Source: a virus. Taken from it: a stretch of DNA of 64,000 nucleotides. The stretch is from positions 1-64,000 of IMG/VR virus record IMGVR_UViG_3300030333_004348. One strand, written 5' to 3'. Under the pieces are notes generated by a model. It searched no databases. It saw only the letters and a program-made list of their open reading frames with translations, and was not told the DNA's origin. This document shows positions 1 to 8,058 of this stretch, one piece after another. The stretch's first letter is position 1; each line of letters begins with the position of its first letter. The translations under genes and the position numbers were made by a program.

Positions 1-282
1 CGCTCTTGGAAAGATAGTGGCTGGCAACTTCCTAATAAATTCACCCTACGACCATTAGATATAGATAATAGTTTTACTCTAACCGCCAAAGCCAAAACAA
101 GTCAAGTAGCATTAGCTGAAGGAGACTGGCTTAAATTTCAGACTAAAAATACAAATGAAATAATGCTTTTAGTTAAGATAAAAACTTCTAAATCAGGAAC
201 TACTTATTTTGTAGAAAGAGCTATCCATAGAACAAAGATGGCAGCTTGGGACCAGACCGCTACAATATATGTTAATAAATAA
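1..282 (+). CDS. 3' end of an unidentified gene (partial)
   Basis: An open frame enters from the left edge and stops with TAA at 280-282, giving 93 residues of a C-terminus. It reads as a soluble, beta-rich sequence with Ser/Thr- and Lys-rich stretches, a segment FTLTAKAKTSQVALAEGDW and a final TATIYVNK. I see no catalytic motif. The next gene starts two bases after the stop, so it belongs to the same transcription unit. It could be the end of a virion or fibre protein, but that is a guess from context only. Confidence 0.6.
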   Translation, partial: RSWKDSGWQLPNKFTLRPLDIDNSFTLTAKAKTSQVALAEGDWLKFQTKNTNEIMLLVKIKTSKSGTTYFVERAIHRTKMAAWDQTATIYVNK

Positions 283-284
283 TT

Positions 285-1166
285 ATGAAAAGTAAATTAT
301 TTATATTTATATTAGCATTTAGTGCATTATTTATAGCAGGTAACGCAGCATTCTTCAGTGTTACTGGATTATCTCACTTATTTGCAGGAGCCTTTTGGTC
401 AGTAGTTATTATGGCTTCTTCCTTAGAATTAGGTAAATTAGTTACCGCAAGTTTCTTACATAGATACTGGACAACCTTATCTCGTTGGATTAAGATATAC
501 TTAGTCTCTGGTTGTTTAATTCTAGTAGGAATTACTTCGATAGGTATATTCGGATATCTATCAAAAGCATACCAAGGGTCCACCCTACAACTTAACGAGA
601 TAACCTTAGAATTAAATCTTTATGAAGAAGAGCTAGATAGGCTTAAGGAAAATAAAGCTTATCTTCAGGAGGAAATGGATATACAAATTAATTCATTACC
701 TGAGAATTACATTACTGCCCGTAGAAACTTAAGAAACGAGTACTACGAACAGATATCTAAAGTAACAGCTCAGATAACTACTGTAACTTCTGAAATAAGT
801 GATTTAAAAATTTCTATTCTACAGACAGGGGCAGATGTAGGACCTATACTCTACGTTGCTGATGCTTTTAATACTGATGTTGACACTGTAGTAAAATGGT
901 TAATTTTTATTCTTATATTAGTATTCGATCCTTTAGCTGTTGCTTTGGTTCTTGCTACTAATATAGCTATTACTAAATATAAAGAAGATGAGAATAAAAA
1001 AGAGACTACCTCTATAGAAAGAGAAATAGTAAGAGTTCCTGTTAAATCAATAGAAGATAATTTTAAAAAAGATAATATTAGTAAAGAACCTGCCGCAAAT
1101 AAGGTTGATAAAACTAATAAGCATATTAGCAATATTAAGCCTTCTGGCGGCTCTAAGAGTTTCTAA
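285..1166 (+). CDS. Membrane protein with central coiled coil
   Basis: A 293-residue protein with three hydrophobic segments at the N-terminus (about residues 3-25, 30-50 and 68-90). A long charged helical region follows (about 95-175, many Glu/Lys/Leu, coiled-coil-like), then a fourth hydrophobic segment (about 203-228) and a Lys/Glu-rich tail. The second segment contains SLELGKLVTASFLHRYW, and I recall similar membrane proteins in marine myoviruses, though this was not checked. The probable topology is four membrane passes with a large soluble loop. Its role is unknown; a host envelope modification or superinfection function is possible. It lies directly upstream of phoH in a compact operon. 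Confidence 0.6.
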   Translation: MKSKLFIFILAFSALFIAGNAAFFSVTGLSHLFAGAFWSVVIMASSLELGKLVTASFLHRYWTTLSRWIKIYLVSGCLILVGITSIGIFGYLSKAYQGSTLQLNEITLELNLYEEELDRLKENKAYLQEEMDIQINSLPENYITARRNLRNEYYEQISKVTAQITTVTSEISDLKISILQTGADVGPILYVADAFNTDVDTVVKWLIFILILVFDPLAVALVLATNIAITKYKEDENKKETTSIEREIVRVPVKSIEDNFKKDNISKEPAANKVDKTNKHISNIKPSGGSKSF

Positions 1167-1192
1167 TTTAAAATATAATTAGGAGAAGTCCT

Positions 1193-2050
1193 ATGTCTAG
1201 GAAACGAAAAGCAACTGGTGCTACTTCGGCGTCAGACCTACCTCAGTGTGTAAATAAACGACAAGCATTATCTCAACTTAAAAGAAGAATGAAAGAGTTT
1301 GAGTTACACTTTAGAACAAATAAACAACGTATCTTTTACAATACGATAAAAGAAAATGATTTAACGTTTTGTGCAGGGCCTGCTGGCTCAGGAAAAACAT
1401 TTATAGCAGTGGCATATGCTTTAGAATTATTAGCAAATAGAAATAATCCAATAGATGGTATAGTAATTACAAAACCATTAGTAGAAGCATCAGGAGAAAA
1501 AATAGGATTTTTACCAGGAGATGTAGATGAAAAAACAGATCCATTTATGATGTCTTATTGGTGTAATATGCAGAAACTTATTGAAAGAGAGGTACTAAAT
1601 GTATTAACTTATAGTAAAGTTATCGAAGTTATTCCTATGGCTTATATGCGCGGAGTTACATTAGATAACAAAATTGTAATCTTAGATGAAGCACAAAACG
1701 CAACTCCAGAGCAAATGAAAATGCTATTAACTAGGATTGGAGACAAAAGTCAATATATCATTTGTGGAGACATAGAACAGACTGATAGAAAAGACACTAA
1801 TGGATTATTAGATGGATTACTAAGATTTGCAAATATGGATAATGTGGGTATTTGCACATTTGATAAAGAGGATATTGTAAGGAATCCAATCATTACACAT
1901 ATATTAGATAGATATGCTATGGATATTCCAGACAGAGATATTAAACAATTTGGAGAAGTTGGAGATGGCGGAGGAGAATTATCTGCTCTGTATCAAAAAT
2001 TCATAAAACCAAAAGTTAAAAGTGACATATCTATAGTAAATAAGAGGTAA
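1193..2050 (+). CDS. phoH: PhoH-like P-loop ATPase
   Basis: A 285-residue PhoH family protein. The Walker A motif GPAGSGKT is at residues 62-69 and Walker B ILDEAQNA at 163-170, followed by the PhoH-typical TPEQMKMLLTRIG. The conserved segment VITKPLVEASGEKIGFLPGD between them is also characteristic. PhoH proteins are RNA-associated ATPases or helicases whose role in phages is unsettled; they are common in marine phages and were once linked to phosphate stress. The start is supported by AGGAG about 9 bases upstream. Length is normal for the family and all motifs look intact. Confidence 0.93.
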   Translation: MSRKRKATGATSASDLPQCVNKRQALSQLKRRMKEFELHFRTNKQRIFYNTIKENDLTFCAGPAGSGKTFIAVAYALELLANRNNPIDGIVITKPLVEASGEKIGFLPGDVDEKTDPFMMSYWCNMQKLIEREVLNVLTYSKVIEVIPMAYMRGVTLDNKIVILDEAQNATPEQMKMLLTRIGDKSQYIICGDIEQTDRKDTNGLLDGLLRFANMDNVGICTFDKEDIVRNPIITHILDRYAMDIPDRDIKQFGEVGDGGGELSALYQKFIKPKVKSDISIVNKR

Positions 2051-2055
2051 TAATA

Positions 2056-2547
2056 ATGGCAGTACTTGTAAATTTAATAACTAGAGCAGCAAAGGGAAGT
2101 CCTTTAACGCCAACAGAAATAGATCAAAATTTCTTAAATTTAAAAGAAGGAATTGAGTCTTCTGCGCCTCCTGGATTTAATTTTGTTTACAATCCATCAT
2201 CCGATATTTTATCTATTAACAATACTGTATCTGGTAGTGATTTAGATGGTGTCGAAATGTTCGCGAATCTAGGTAACGCATGGATGTCTTTTGGAGGAGC
2301 TTTAAGTCAAGTACAAGCTAATGGATCCTTTATGGTTCATAGGCCTAACACAGGTGTTGGTTATCAACATGATGGGTCAAATAGTAGTCAAACATCTATT
2401 TTTATTTTAAAAACCGGAGATGAGGAAGTTTTAAAAGTAAGAGAAGATGGTGTACTTATTATGAAATCATTTGATAATCCTCCTACAGTTGCTAAGGGCG
2501 GTTTGTATTTTGATGGGGATAATTTTTGGCAAGGAGATAGGGATTAA
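2056..2547 (+). CDS. Short tail-fibre-type structural protein
   Basis: A 163-residue protein. Its N-terminus has the pattern LITRAAKGSPLTPTEIDQNF, a motif (LT-x-x-EIDxNFxNL) common at the start of phage fibre and decoration proteins. The rest is Ser/Asn/Gly-rich and beta-like, with a C-terminal DGVLIMKSF...GGLYFDGDNFW segment reminiscent of fibre-tip proteins. No enzymatic motif is visible. It is a small virion-surface or fibre-associated protein by motif and context; its exact position in the particle is unknown. Confidence 0.55.
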   Translation: MAVLVNLITRAAKGSPLTPTEIDQNFLNLKEGIESSAPPGFNFVYNPSSDILSINNTVSGSDLDGVEMFANLGNAWMSFGGALSQVQANGSFMVHRPNTGVGYQHDGSNSSQTSIFILKTGDEEVLKVREDGVLIMKSFDNPPTVAKGGLYFDGDNFWQGDRD

Positions 2548-2548
2548 T

Positions 2549-2764
2549 ATGGGGCTTTTAAAAAGTAAAGTATCTGAACAAACTGAACACGATAAGCTAT
2601 TACAGAGATTAGGATTAAATGAAAATGATCTTGAGTTTCTTTTGTTAGCTATAAAAAATGCAATGATTTCAGGATCTGTCTTAGATCAAGCAGTTAGCAC
2701 GATAACAAAGTTACAAAATATGTACACTGCTTTGCAAAATAGTAAAAAGAAAAAGAAGAGTTAA
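2549..2764 (+). CDS. Small hypothetical protein, Lys-rich C-terminus
   Basis: A 71-residue protein, MGLLKSKVSEQ..., ending in a run of lysines. A longer frame reaches back to 2471, but ATG 2549 is preferred because AAGGAG sits at 2531-2536, the longer form would overlap the previous gene by 77 bases, and the next upstream residues look non-coding. The sequence is predicted helical (LLQRLGLNENDLEFLLLAIKN) with no recognised domain. It is the third gene of a tight cluster after phoH. The function is unknown. Confidence 0.6.
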   Translation: MGLLKSKVSEQTEHDKLLQRLGLNENDLEFLLLAIKNAMISGSVLDQAVSTITKLQNMYTALQNSKKKKKS

Positions 2765-2769
2765 AACAA

Positions 2770-3591
2770 ATGAATACTTCAACTCCTTTGAGAGATTTAA
2801 GATGCAAGTATCGTAGTGACTTTGTAGATTACGATTCTTATCTAACTATAGCAACTAATACAGTTGATAATCCAGATATAGGAAGAATTTTAAATCCTAG
2901 TTCTCATTATGAAAGTTTAAAGGCTCTCAAAGATAGTCTGTCTATGAGCCTAGAAAAACGTAAAGATAAAGATTTTTTAGTAGGACTAGCCGCTTCTCAA
3001 GTGGGAATACCAATATCAGCTGTATACTTTGAATACCAGCAAGACGGCGAAGTTAAAAACTCTCTACTTACTGACCCAGAAATAAAAGCAGTTGAAGCTG
3101 AAAATCCTCCCAAACTATTTTTAAAATTAGTTAAATGTCCTAACTCACCTTCTGTTTATCATATAGGTATTTTTAATATGAATATAGCAGTAAGTTCTAG
3201 TAACTCTCCTACTTTTACATTAAAAGTTTCTGGTAAATCTGATTACACAGGTAAAATTTCGGCTAATTTACAAAGAATTATATGGGCCTCTAAAGGATAC
3301 TTACCTGGTGATAGCGGAGAACTTCCAATGAATTACTACAACGTATCTAAAGTAGTTGAGTCTAGTTCAAAACTTAAAGATTTATTTAACTGTTGGATAC
3401 ATAAAGATGAAATTTCATTAATAGTAAATAAATTTAAAATATTAGATCAACTAGGTTTACATATAAAAGGTGCAACTTACCTTCATAATAATTTAATTCA
3501 ATTAGCATCTAGGAATATAGATAAAGATTGGATAAAAGTTCCAAATGATGATTTATTTAAAGACAATATAAATAATTTCCTTGTAACTTAA
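2770..3591 (+). CDS. Degenerate peptide-deformylase-like protein
   Basis: A 273-residue protein with a peptide deformylase-like layout. FLVGLAASQVGIP at residues 69-81 matches deformylase motif 1 (GxGLAAxQ). LLTDPEI near 99-105 matches the VLINPEL strand, and KCPNSP at 122-127 lies where motif 2 (EGCLS) should be, with one Cys kept. LQRIIWASKGYLPGD at 167-181 aligns with motif 3 (QHExDHLxGxLFxD), but both metal-binding His and the catalytic Glu are absent. If the alignment is right, it cannot bind Fe/Zn as a normal deformylase does and is probably a pseudoenzyme. A C-terminal extension of about 90 residues is not deformylase-like. The next gene encodes GroES. Confidence 0.55.
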   Translation: MNTSTPLRDLRCKYRSDFVDYDSYLTIATNTVDNPDIGRILNPSSHYESLKALKDSLSMSLEKRKDKDFLVGLAASQVGIPISAVYFEYQQDGEVKNSLLTDPEIKAVEAENPPKLFLKLVKCPNSPSVYHIGIFNMNIAVSSSNSPTFTLKVSGKSDYTGKISANLQRIIWASKGYLPGDSGELPMNYYNVSKVVESSSKLKDLFNCWIHKDEISLIVNKFKILDQLGLHIKGATYLHNNLIQLASRNIDKDWIKVPNDDLFKDNINNFLVT

Positions 3592-3634
3592 TATATTTTT
3601 TATTAATTTTAGGCACGTATAAAATGGAGATACT

Positions 3635-3931
3635 ATGAGTTTTAATTTAATACCAAAAGCAGACAGAGTTGTAATACAAGTAGACACTGTTGAAACCAAA
3701 ACAGAAGCTGGAATAATAATACCAGATAGCGCGAAAGAGAGGCCACATACAGCTGTTGTAGTTGCAGTTGGTCCAGGAGTTTGGATGAGTACAGGAGTAC
3801 AAAGAAAACCTGATGTACAGATAGGAGATAAAATCATGTTCTCTAAGTACTCAGGTACAAAGTATACTGAAAATGATCAGGAATACTTAATAATAAGAGA
3901 AGCTGATATCGTAGCATCTTTTAAGGAATAA
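3635..3931 (+). CDS. groES: GroES-type co-chaperonin
   Basis: A 98-residue protein matching Cpn10/GroES over its whole length. The N-terminal LIPKADRVVIQVDTVETKT corresponds to the first barrel strands, then comes EAGIIIPDSAKERP (the mobile loop region), VVAVGPG, IGDKIMFSKYSGTK and the C-terminal YLIIREADIVA. GroES caps the GroEL chamber and phage versions help fold the capsid protein, as T4 gp31 does, although this one looks like true GroES rather than gp31. GGAGAT lies upstream of the ATG. The 43-base gap before it contains GTATAAAAT, which could be a promoter element but is unproven. Confidence 0.93.
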   Translation: MSFNLIPKADRVVIQVDTVETKTEAGIIIPDSAKERPHTAVVVAVGPGVWMSTGVQRKPDVQIGDKIMFSKYSGTKYTENDQEYLIIREADIVASFKE

Positions 3932-3932
3932 T

Positions 3933-4253
3933 ATGCCAAAGTATAGGTGGACAGATGATAAAATAATTAAAGAGATTTTAGAATTAAAACCTCAACATAG
4001 ATATTCTACCTATGTAAAATCTTCTAATGGCGCTTTATGGAAAGCGGCAGAAAGACACTTTGGATCTTGGGGAGACGCTATACGAGCAGCTGGATTAAAT
4101 TATGAGGATATTTTAAGATGGGGTCCTAGAATTGCTCCTAACAGAGGTAAAGGGGGTTTATGCTCAAAAGCTAATTGCACAAATGTACACCATGCAGGCG
4201 GTTTATGTCAAAAGCATTATAATCGATCCCGTTACCACAAAACAAAGACATAA
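3933..4253 (+). CDS. Small DNA-binding-like protein with Cys/His cluster
   Basis: A 106-residue basic protein. The first 65 residues (YRWTDDKIIKEILEL ... HFGSWGDAIRAAGL) have the pattern of the helix-turn-helix repeats found beside phage and plastid homing endonucleases. The C-terminus has C-x(4)-C-x(7)-H...C-x(2)-H, which could bind zinc (GGLCSKANCTNVHHAGGLCQKHY). There is no clear HNH or GIY-YIG catalytic motif. It could be a DNA-binding remnant of a homing endonuclease or a small regulator. It starts two bases after the groES stop. Confidence 0.5.
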   Translation: MPKYRWTDDKIIKEILELKPQHRYSTYVKSSNGALWKAAERHFGSWGDAIRAAGLNYEDILRWGPRIAPNRGKGGLCSKANCTNVHHAGGLCQKHYNRSRYHKTKT

Positions 4254-4255
4254 CT

Positions 4256-4726
4256 ATGATAGTGGTATTACATTATGCAGACGGTGATTTTAATGCAATT
4301 CACTATGAACGTAAGAGGTTAGAGACTTACTTATCACAGCAGATAAAAAGCACAACCTATTTAGACAAGATGGATTACATTAGAATAGAATATGAAATGC
4401 ATCATGAATTAGTTATTCCAAAAGGAATTAAAGTAAATAGATTTTTGAGAAATAGATTTGATGCCTACACAGGCAGCGATGGAGGGTTAATAAGTATTCC
4501 TTGTACTATTCTTCAAATTGTAGAAGATGAAGAAAAACAAATGAATAACGCAGACCCTACAACAATAGTATACAAGGATATCATAGTATATCCATTAAAG
4601 GTGGAAAGACAATTAATAAGATTATTCGAGATATCAAGAAATGCCATATTTAAGAAGAGAGAAACTAAACCGAAGCCCAAAAGGGGTAGACGGCGACCAC
4701 AAGGTAGGAAGAAGCGAAAGCGCTAA
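4256..4726 (+). CDS. Hypothetical protein with highly basic C-terminus
   Basis: A 156-residue protein of unknown function. The first 125 residues are mixed alpha/beta (IVVLHYADGDFNAIHYERKR). The last 25 residues are almost entirely Lys/Arg/Pro, which suggests nucleic acid binding or a nucleic-acid-proximal location. It starts two bases after the previous stop with only a weak ribosome-binding site. Its 3' end overlaps the next gene by 86 bases if the longest form of that gene is used. Confidence 0.55.
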   Translation: MIVVLHYADGDFNAIHYERKRLETYLSQQIKSTTYLDKMDYIRIEYEMHHELVIPKGIKVNRFLRNRFDAYTGSDGGLISIPCTILQIVEDEEKQMNNADPTTIVYKDIIVYPLKVERQLIRLFEISRNAIFKKRETKPKPKRGRRRPQGRKKRKR

Positions 4727-5759
4727 ACCTACCCCTACGTCTGCTACATCCGATACTGCTTTAATTGAAAGTATTTATGACGACGAAGTCAGATTAAATA
4801 TGTTAGAAATGGCTGAGAAAAAAGTTTTAGAGCTAGAAGATTTAGCAGAAAATGCATTAGGTGAAATTAATTTACTTATAGATCCTGATAAAAACTTTCC
4901 TCTAGTCAAAGCAATATCTACTTTAAAGGGAGAACCAACTCTAGTACTAGATGGAGAGATTATACAAATGGCGGCAGATTTATCCATGGATGGCTTTACG
5001 CATATGAATGGATTTGATCCAGTAGCAGCTATGCTAGGAGTACACGGAGGTGAAGATAAACCAGATGTGCCTGTTCCGAGATTGTTTATGGATTGTGAAG
5101 AAATGGCTGCATTGGGTAATATTCCTTCGCCTGGAGATGAAGATTATGAAACTCAATCAGTAGAAGATGTACATGTTGAAGTAGAGCAAGTAAAAGCTAT
5201 GGATATTTATACTAAATTATGGAAATTATTTAAATATTTTCCAGGAGTTGATATTAGAAGTTTTCTTAAAAAAATTAGGAATAGATGGACTAAGCGCCCA
5301 GTTAATAGAGCAATTAGATGGGTTGAATGTCGAATGATTAATCCAGGATTGTTTTTATTAACAGGTGAAGCAAGGTCATGTAAACCAGGAGATGATGCAG
5401 ACGAAATGCCTGATCCTGGAGAAATTTACAATTTAACTGAAGAAGACTTAGAAGGAACTGGTTTAGATTGTATGGAAGCAGCTGGTATGGTTGGGCAGTA
5501 TTTAAGTAGAAATATGGATGGGGACAAAGCTATAGGTTTAATGTATTCTGCTATGGAAGAAAGAGCAATGCACGAAGCTAAAAAGTTTGGTCAGTTATCT
5601 ATTAATATAAAAAATAAAAATAGATTTAAAGATAGAATAGATAATCTATATGAAACGACAAAAAATAAACCTAGATACAAAAAAAGATTCTATGATCACA
5701 AAGATAGCTTTATTCCAACAGTAGGTAACACTAATATAATGATGAAGGCAGATATATAA
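4641..5759 (+). CDS. Hypothetical protein, acidic, possibly virion-associated
   Basis: Up to 372 residues from ATG 4641; a shorter form from ATG about 4799 would remove most of the 86-base overlap with the preceding gene. Neither start has a strong ribosome-binding site. The N-terminal 40 residues are Ser/Thr/Pro-rich and linker-like, the middle is acidic, and the C-terminus is basic (KNKNRFKDRIDNLYETTKNK...). There is a Cys-bearing central segment (VECRMINPGLFLLTGEARSC). I recognise no domain. It is followed by small genes joined by one-base stop-start overlaps, so all are probably co-translated. Confidence 0.55.
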   Translation: MPYLRREKLNRSPKGVDGDHKVGRSESAKPTPTSATSDTALIESIYDDEVRLNMLEMAEKKVLELEDLAENALGEINLLIDPDKNFPLVKAISTLKGEPTLVLDGEIIQMAADLSMDGFTHMNGFDPVAAMLGVHGGEDKPDVPVPRLFMDCEEMAALGNIPSPGDEDYETQSVEDVHVEVEQVKAMDIYTKLWKLFKYFPGVDIRSFLKKIRNRWTKRPVNRAIRWVECRMINPGLFLLTGEARSCKPGDDADEMPDPGEIYNLTEEDLEGTGLDCMEAAGMVGQYLSRNMDGDKAIGLMYSAMEERAMHEAKKFGQLSINIKNKNRFKDRIDNLYETTKNKPRYKKRFYDHKDSFIPTVGNTNIMMKADI

Positions 5760-6040
5760 TGGATTACGATACACTATACAAACATGAAATCTATTTAGGC
5801 GATTATAGAATTGATTGGTCTGATCAAAAAATTACAGTAACGTGTGGCTGTGCGCATGCTCCAGATTTAGAAATATTTTCAGATACTCCTACAGTATGTC
5901 CGTACTGTAGTAGAAGATATTCTATATTAGAACTAATTAAAATAGAAGTTCCATCCGATTTAGAAGATTATGAAACTCCTAGAGAAGATATATCCGTACA
6001 AGAAATTATAAATGAGGATAGAAGAAGGAGAGATATATAA
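5759..6040 (+). CDS. Small zinc-ribbon-like protein
   Basis: A 93-residue acidic protein with TCGCAHAPDLEIFSDTPTV followed directly by CPYC, i.e. C-x-C-x(n)-C-x(2)-C. This is compatible with one zinc site of rubredoxin or zinc-ribbon type. The ATG overlaps the previous stop by one base (TAATG), implying translational coupling. The function is unknown; small zinc-ribbon proteins in phages are often nucleic-acid or protein adaptors. Confidence 0.55.
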   Translation: MDYDTLYKHEIYLGDYRIDWSDQKITVTCGCAHAPDLEIFSDTPTVCPYCSRRYSILELIKIEVPSDLEDYETPREDISVQEIINEDRRRRDI

Positions 6041-6489
6041 TGGGTTTTATGCTTGATCAACTTAGAAAAAAGTTAAAGAAAAAACAAGAAGCTAATAATG
6101 CTGCAAAAGCATTTAAAAGAATTCCTAGAAAAGATATTACATTTTTACCGTCAGACTCAAGTGCTGCTCAGATTACGGAGTTTGTAAATAATAGAACTGT
6201 GCAGTTAATTACTTCTGTAGGAGGAGAAGATAGATTCGTAGAAGGAGATTTTTCTGTAGATTACATTGATAGAACTAGTGAAAAAGATTATAAAAGAGAA
6301 GAAACACATACTTTAGAAGCCAATATAGCAAAGCAAAATACCGGAGGATGGGGCAACAATAACGAGGAACGAGATTGGGAAACTAAAAGTGTTGAAATAA
6401 ATTCAAATATAAAAGAAGGACTAGATATCAATGCTTTACAATTTTATATGATTATTATAGAATTCACAGAACTAAAAGAAATAAATTAA
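6040..6489 (+). CDS. Hypothetical protein
   Basis: A 149-residue protein coupled to the previous gene by a one-base overlap, with GGAG about 9 bases before the ATG. The N-terminus is strongly basic and helical (LDQLRKKLKKKQEANNAAKAFKR). The remainder is mixed, with an acidic middle and a hydrophobic beta-like end (LQFYMIIIEFTELKEI). No motif is recognised. It sits immediately upstream of the ClpP-like gene. Confidence 0.5.
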   Translation: MGFMLDQLRKKLKKKQEANNAAKAFKRIPRKDITFLPSDSSAAQITEFVNNRTVQLITSVGGEDRFVEGDFSVDYIDRTSEKDYKREETHTLEANIAKQNTGGWGNNNEERDWETKSVEINSNIKEGLDINALQFYMIIIEFTELKEIN

Positions 6490-6518
6490 TAATATTAACA
6501 AAAAACCAAGGAGTTTAA

Positions 6519-7118
6519 ATGAATAGATTAATCTATGTAACAGAAGATATAAGATCTACTAGCGGTGCCTTTCAAAAAGACGATTCTTTAATTAGAAGAA
6601 TTACCGATGATATAATATACTTAAACCTTATTTCGACAAAGGATCCAATACACGTATTAGTAGATACTGATGGTGGTAATCTAAAAACTGCATTAGCCAT
6701 ATATGATGTACTTTTATCTTCTCAGGCCCCTATTTATACTTATGGTTTATCTGAAGTAAGCTCTGCAGGTGTTTTAATTTTTATAGCAGGAAAGAAAAGA
6801 TTTGCTTTTAAGCATACTCAGTTTATGACTCATGAAAGCTCCTTAGCAGTATCAGGTAGTAAAAAAGATTTTGAATCTACTTCAGCACAATGCTTAGAAC
6901 AAAATGCTCAAGTTGAAAAACTATTTAAAGAAAAGATAAAAATGGGTGCAAGAAACTTTAAAAAATTACATACTGTTAGTACGTTTATGTGGGCTGAAGA
7001 AGCTAAAAAATATAAAATAGTAACAGAGATTATGAAACAAATACCAGACTGTTTGATAGCTGGATCAATTGAGTTTGCAATGGAACCTGTAGCACTTGAG
7101 ATGAAAAGTGATAAATAA
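6519..7118 (+). CDS. ClpP-like protein lacking the catalytic Asp
   Basis: A 199-residue protein with the ClpP/crotonase fold signature: IHVLVDTDGGNLKTALAIYD (oxyanion-hole strand with GG), GLSEVSSAGVLIFIAGKKRF (nucleophile Ser, residue 82) and FKHTQFMTHESS (catalytic His, 105). In the last motif, TVSTFMWAEEAKKYKI aligns with the ClpP pattern RDxFMSAEEAxxYGLID, and the catalytic Asp position is Ser 154. The dyad may still work or the protein may be inactive. In phages, ClpP-like proteins can act as prohead proteases, but a different protease candidate lies next to the portal here. AAGGAG precedes the ATG by five bases. Confidence 0.75.
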   Translation: MNRLIYVTEDIRSTSGAFQKDDSLIRRITDDIIYLNLISTKDPIHVLVDTDGGNLKTALAIYDVLLSSQAPIYTYGLSEVSSAGVLIFIAGKKRFAFKHTQFMTHESSLAVSGSKKDFESTSAQCLEQNAQVEKLFKEKIKMGARNFKKLHTVSTFMWAEEAKKYKIVTEIMKQIPDCLIAGSIEFAMEPVALEMKSDK

Positions 7119-7452
7119 ATATATTATATATACTATTATTGTATTTTTTATTAGTAATATACTTATATGGTACCAAGTTAATAGTCAGTTAGTATGGGAC
7201 TGGGCAAAAAGCAGTAAGTCTATGTGGTTTATGGCTCTTATGGGGGTACCTATAAGTCTCCTATTTTGGTTTGGTACCAAATGGGGTTATCAGGGTTTTG
7301 GTAACTTATGGGCTGTTAGGTTTATGGGCTTTGCAACTTCAATGCTTGTATTTCCTATAATGACTTACTTATATTTAGGGGAAGCTGTAACACTAAAAAC
7401 TGCAATTACAATAGGATTAGCTGTCGTAATAATGATACTGCAATTTATTTAA
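7108..7452 (+). CDS. Small four-helix membrane protein
   Basis: 114 residues starting at GTG 7108, overlapping the end of the ClpP-like gene by 11 bases. There are four hydrophobic segments: about residues 4-23, 41-58, 66-86 and 92-113. The ending (YLYLGEAVTLKTAITIGLAVVIMILQFI) resembles half of a drug/metabolite-transporter-type domain. No charged transport residues are obvious. Related small membrane proteins of unknown role occur in marine phages; I cannot assign a substrate. Confidence 0.55.
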   Translation: MINKYIIYTIIVFFISNILIWYQVNSQLVWDWAKSSKSMWFMALMGVPISLLFWFGTKWGYQGFGNLWAVRFMGFATSMLVFPIMTYLYLGEAVTLKTAITIGLAVVIMILQFI

Positions 7453-7459
7453 GGAGCAC

Positions 7460-7834
7460 ATGATGCAAAAAGTAGAATCTATAGAAGAATTACCACATCC
7501 AGTTAGGGCAATGGCTAGAAACTTTTTAGAAAGTGACATTAATGAGCCAGAGATATATGAGGTGGTAGTAGACGAGTATGATGTTTTAGCAAGTAATCAA
7601 GACGTAGTTACTCAACTACTATATTGGAGAACAGAAAAAAAGTTTTACGCTGTATTAGCGGGGGATGCTGAACGAAAGATAGTATCTGATATAATTTATC
7701 ATGACCCATTTAAAGTTAAAAGATCAATACTAGCATTTTATGAAGTGGATTCAGCGGCTATAAAACTCTGGCAAAGTAAGTATAAAAAGAAATCACTAAA
7801 TGAAGACATACTGGAGTTTAATGAAGAAAGTTAA
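7460..7834 (+). CDS. Hypothetical protein
   Basis: A 124-residue soluble protein with AAGGAG at 7451-7456 and two adjacent ATG codons (7460, 7463); the second has slightly better spacing. The sequence is acidic with a helical N-terminus (ELPHPVRAMARNFLESDI) and no known motif. It overlaps the next small gene. Its position among pre-head genes suggests a minor virion or assembly role, but this is only inference. Confidence 0.5.
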   Translation: MMQKVESIEELPHPVRAMARNFLESDINEPEIYEVVVDEYDVLASNQDVVTQLLYWRTEKKFYAVLAGDAERKIVSDIIYHDPFKVKRSILAFYEVDSAAIKLWQSKYKKKSLNEDILEFNEES

Positions 7835-8057
7835 AGATATTAATTTAAATGCTTATAAGCCTTTTCGAAAAAAAATCTGTAAGTTAATAGATAAAGACTT
7901 ACTCTCTGAAAAAACTTTAAAACAGAAGGAAATGAATATTTTTGTTAAATTATATCGCAGTAATGGACGCAATTGCACGTATCTGTTAGCTTTATGCAAA
8001 GCTATACATAAAACTAATCCTAAACTTTATGAAAGATTAGGGCAATTAAAAGGGTAA
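7821..8057 (+). CDS. Small basic hypothetical protein
   Basis: 78 residues from ATG 7821. An in-frame ATG at 7800 exists, but the inner start has GGAG 4-5 bases away and shortens the overlap with the previous gene to 14 bases. The protein is Lys-rich and helical (KKVKDINLNAYKPFRKKICK) with two more cysteines further on. The function is not recognised. The next gene follows after one base. Confidence 0.5.
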   Translation: MKKVKDINLNAYKPFRKKICKLIDKDLLSEKTLKQKEMNIFVKLYRSNGRNCTYLLALCKAIHKTNPKLYERLGQLKG

Positions 8058-8058
8058 T

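Noticed and set aside
374-583. Minus-strand frames throughout the window (for example 374-583, 851-1132, 16180-16569, 46573-46956, 62463-62702)
   Set aside because: All lie opposite well-supported plus-strand genes, lack ribosome sites and have low-complexity, mirror-like composition.
2471-2764. Longer 97-residue version of the small Lys-rich protein
   Set aside because: It overlaps the upstream gene by 77 bases, while ATG 2549 has a good Shine-Dalgarno.
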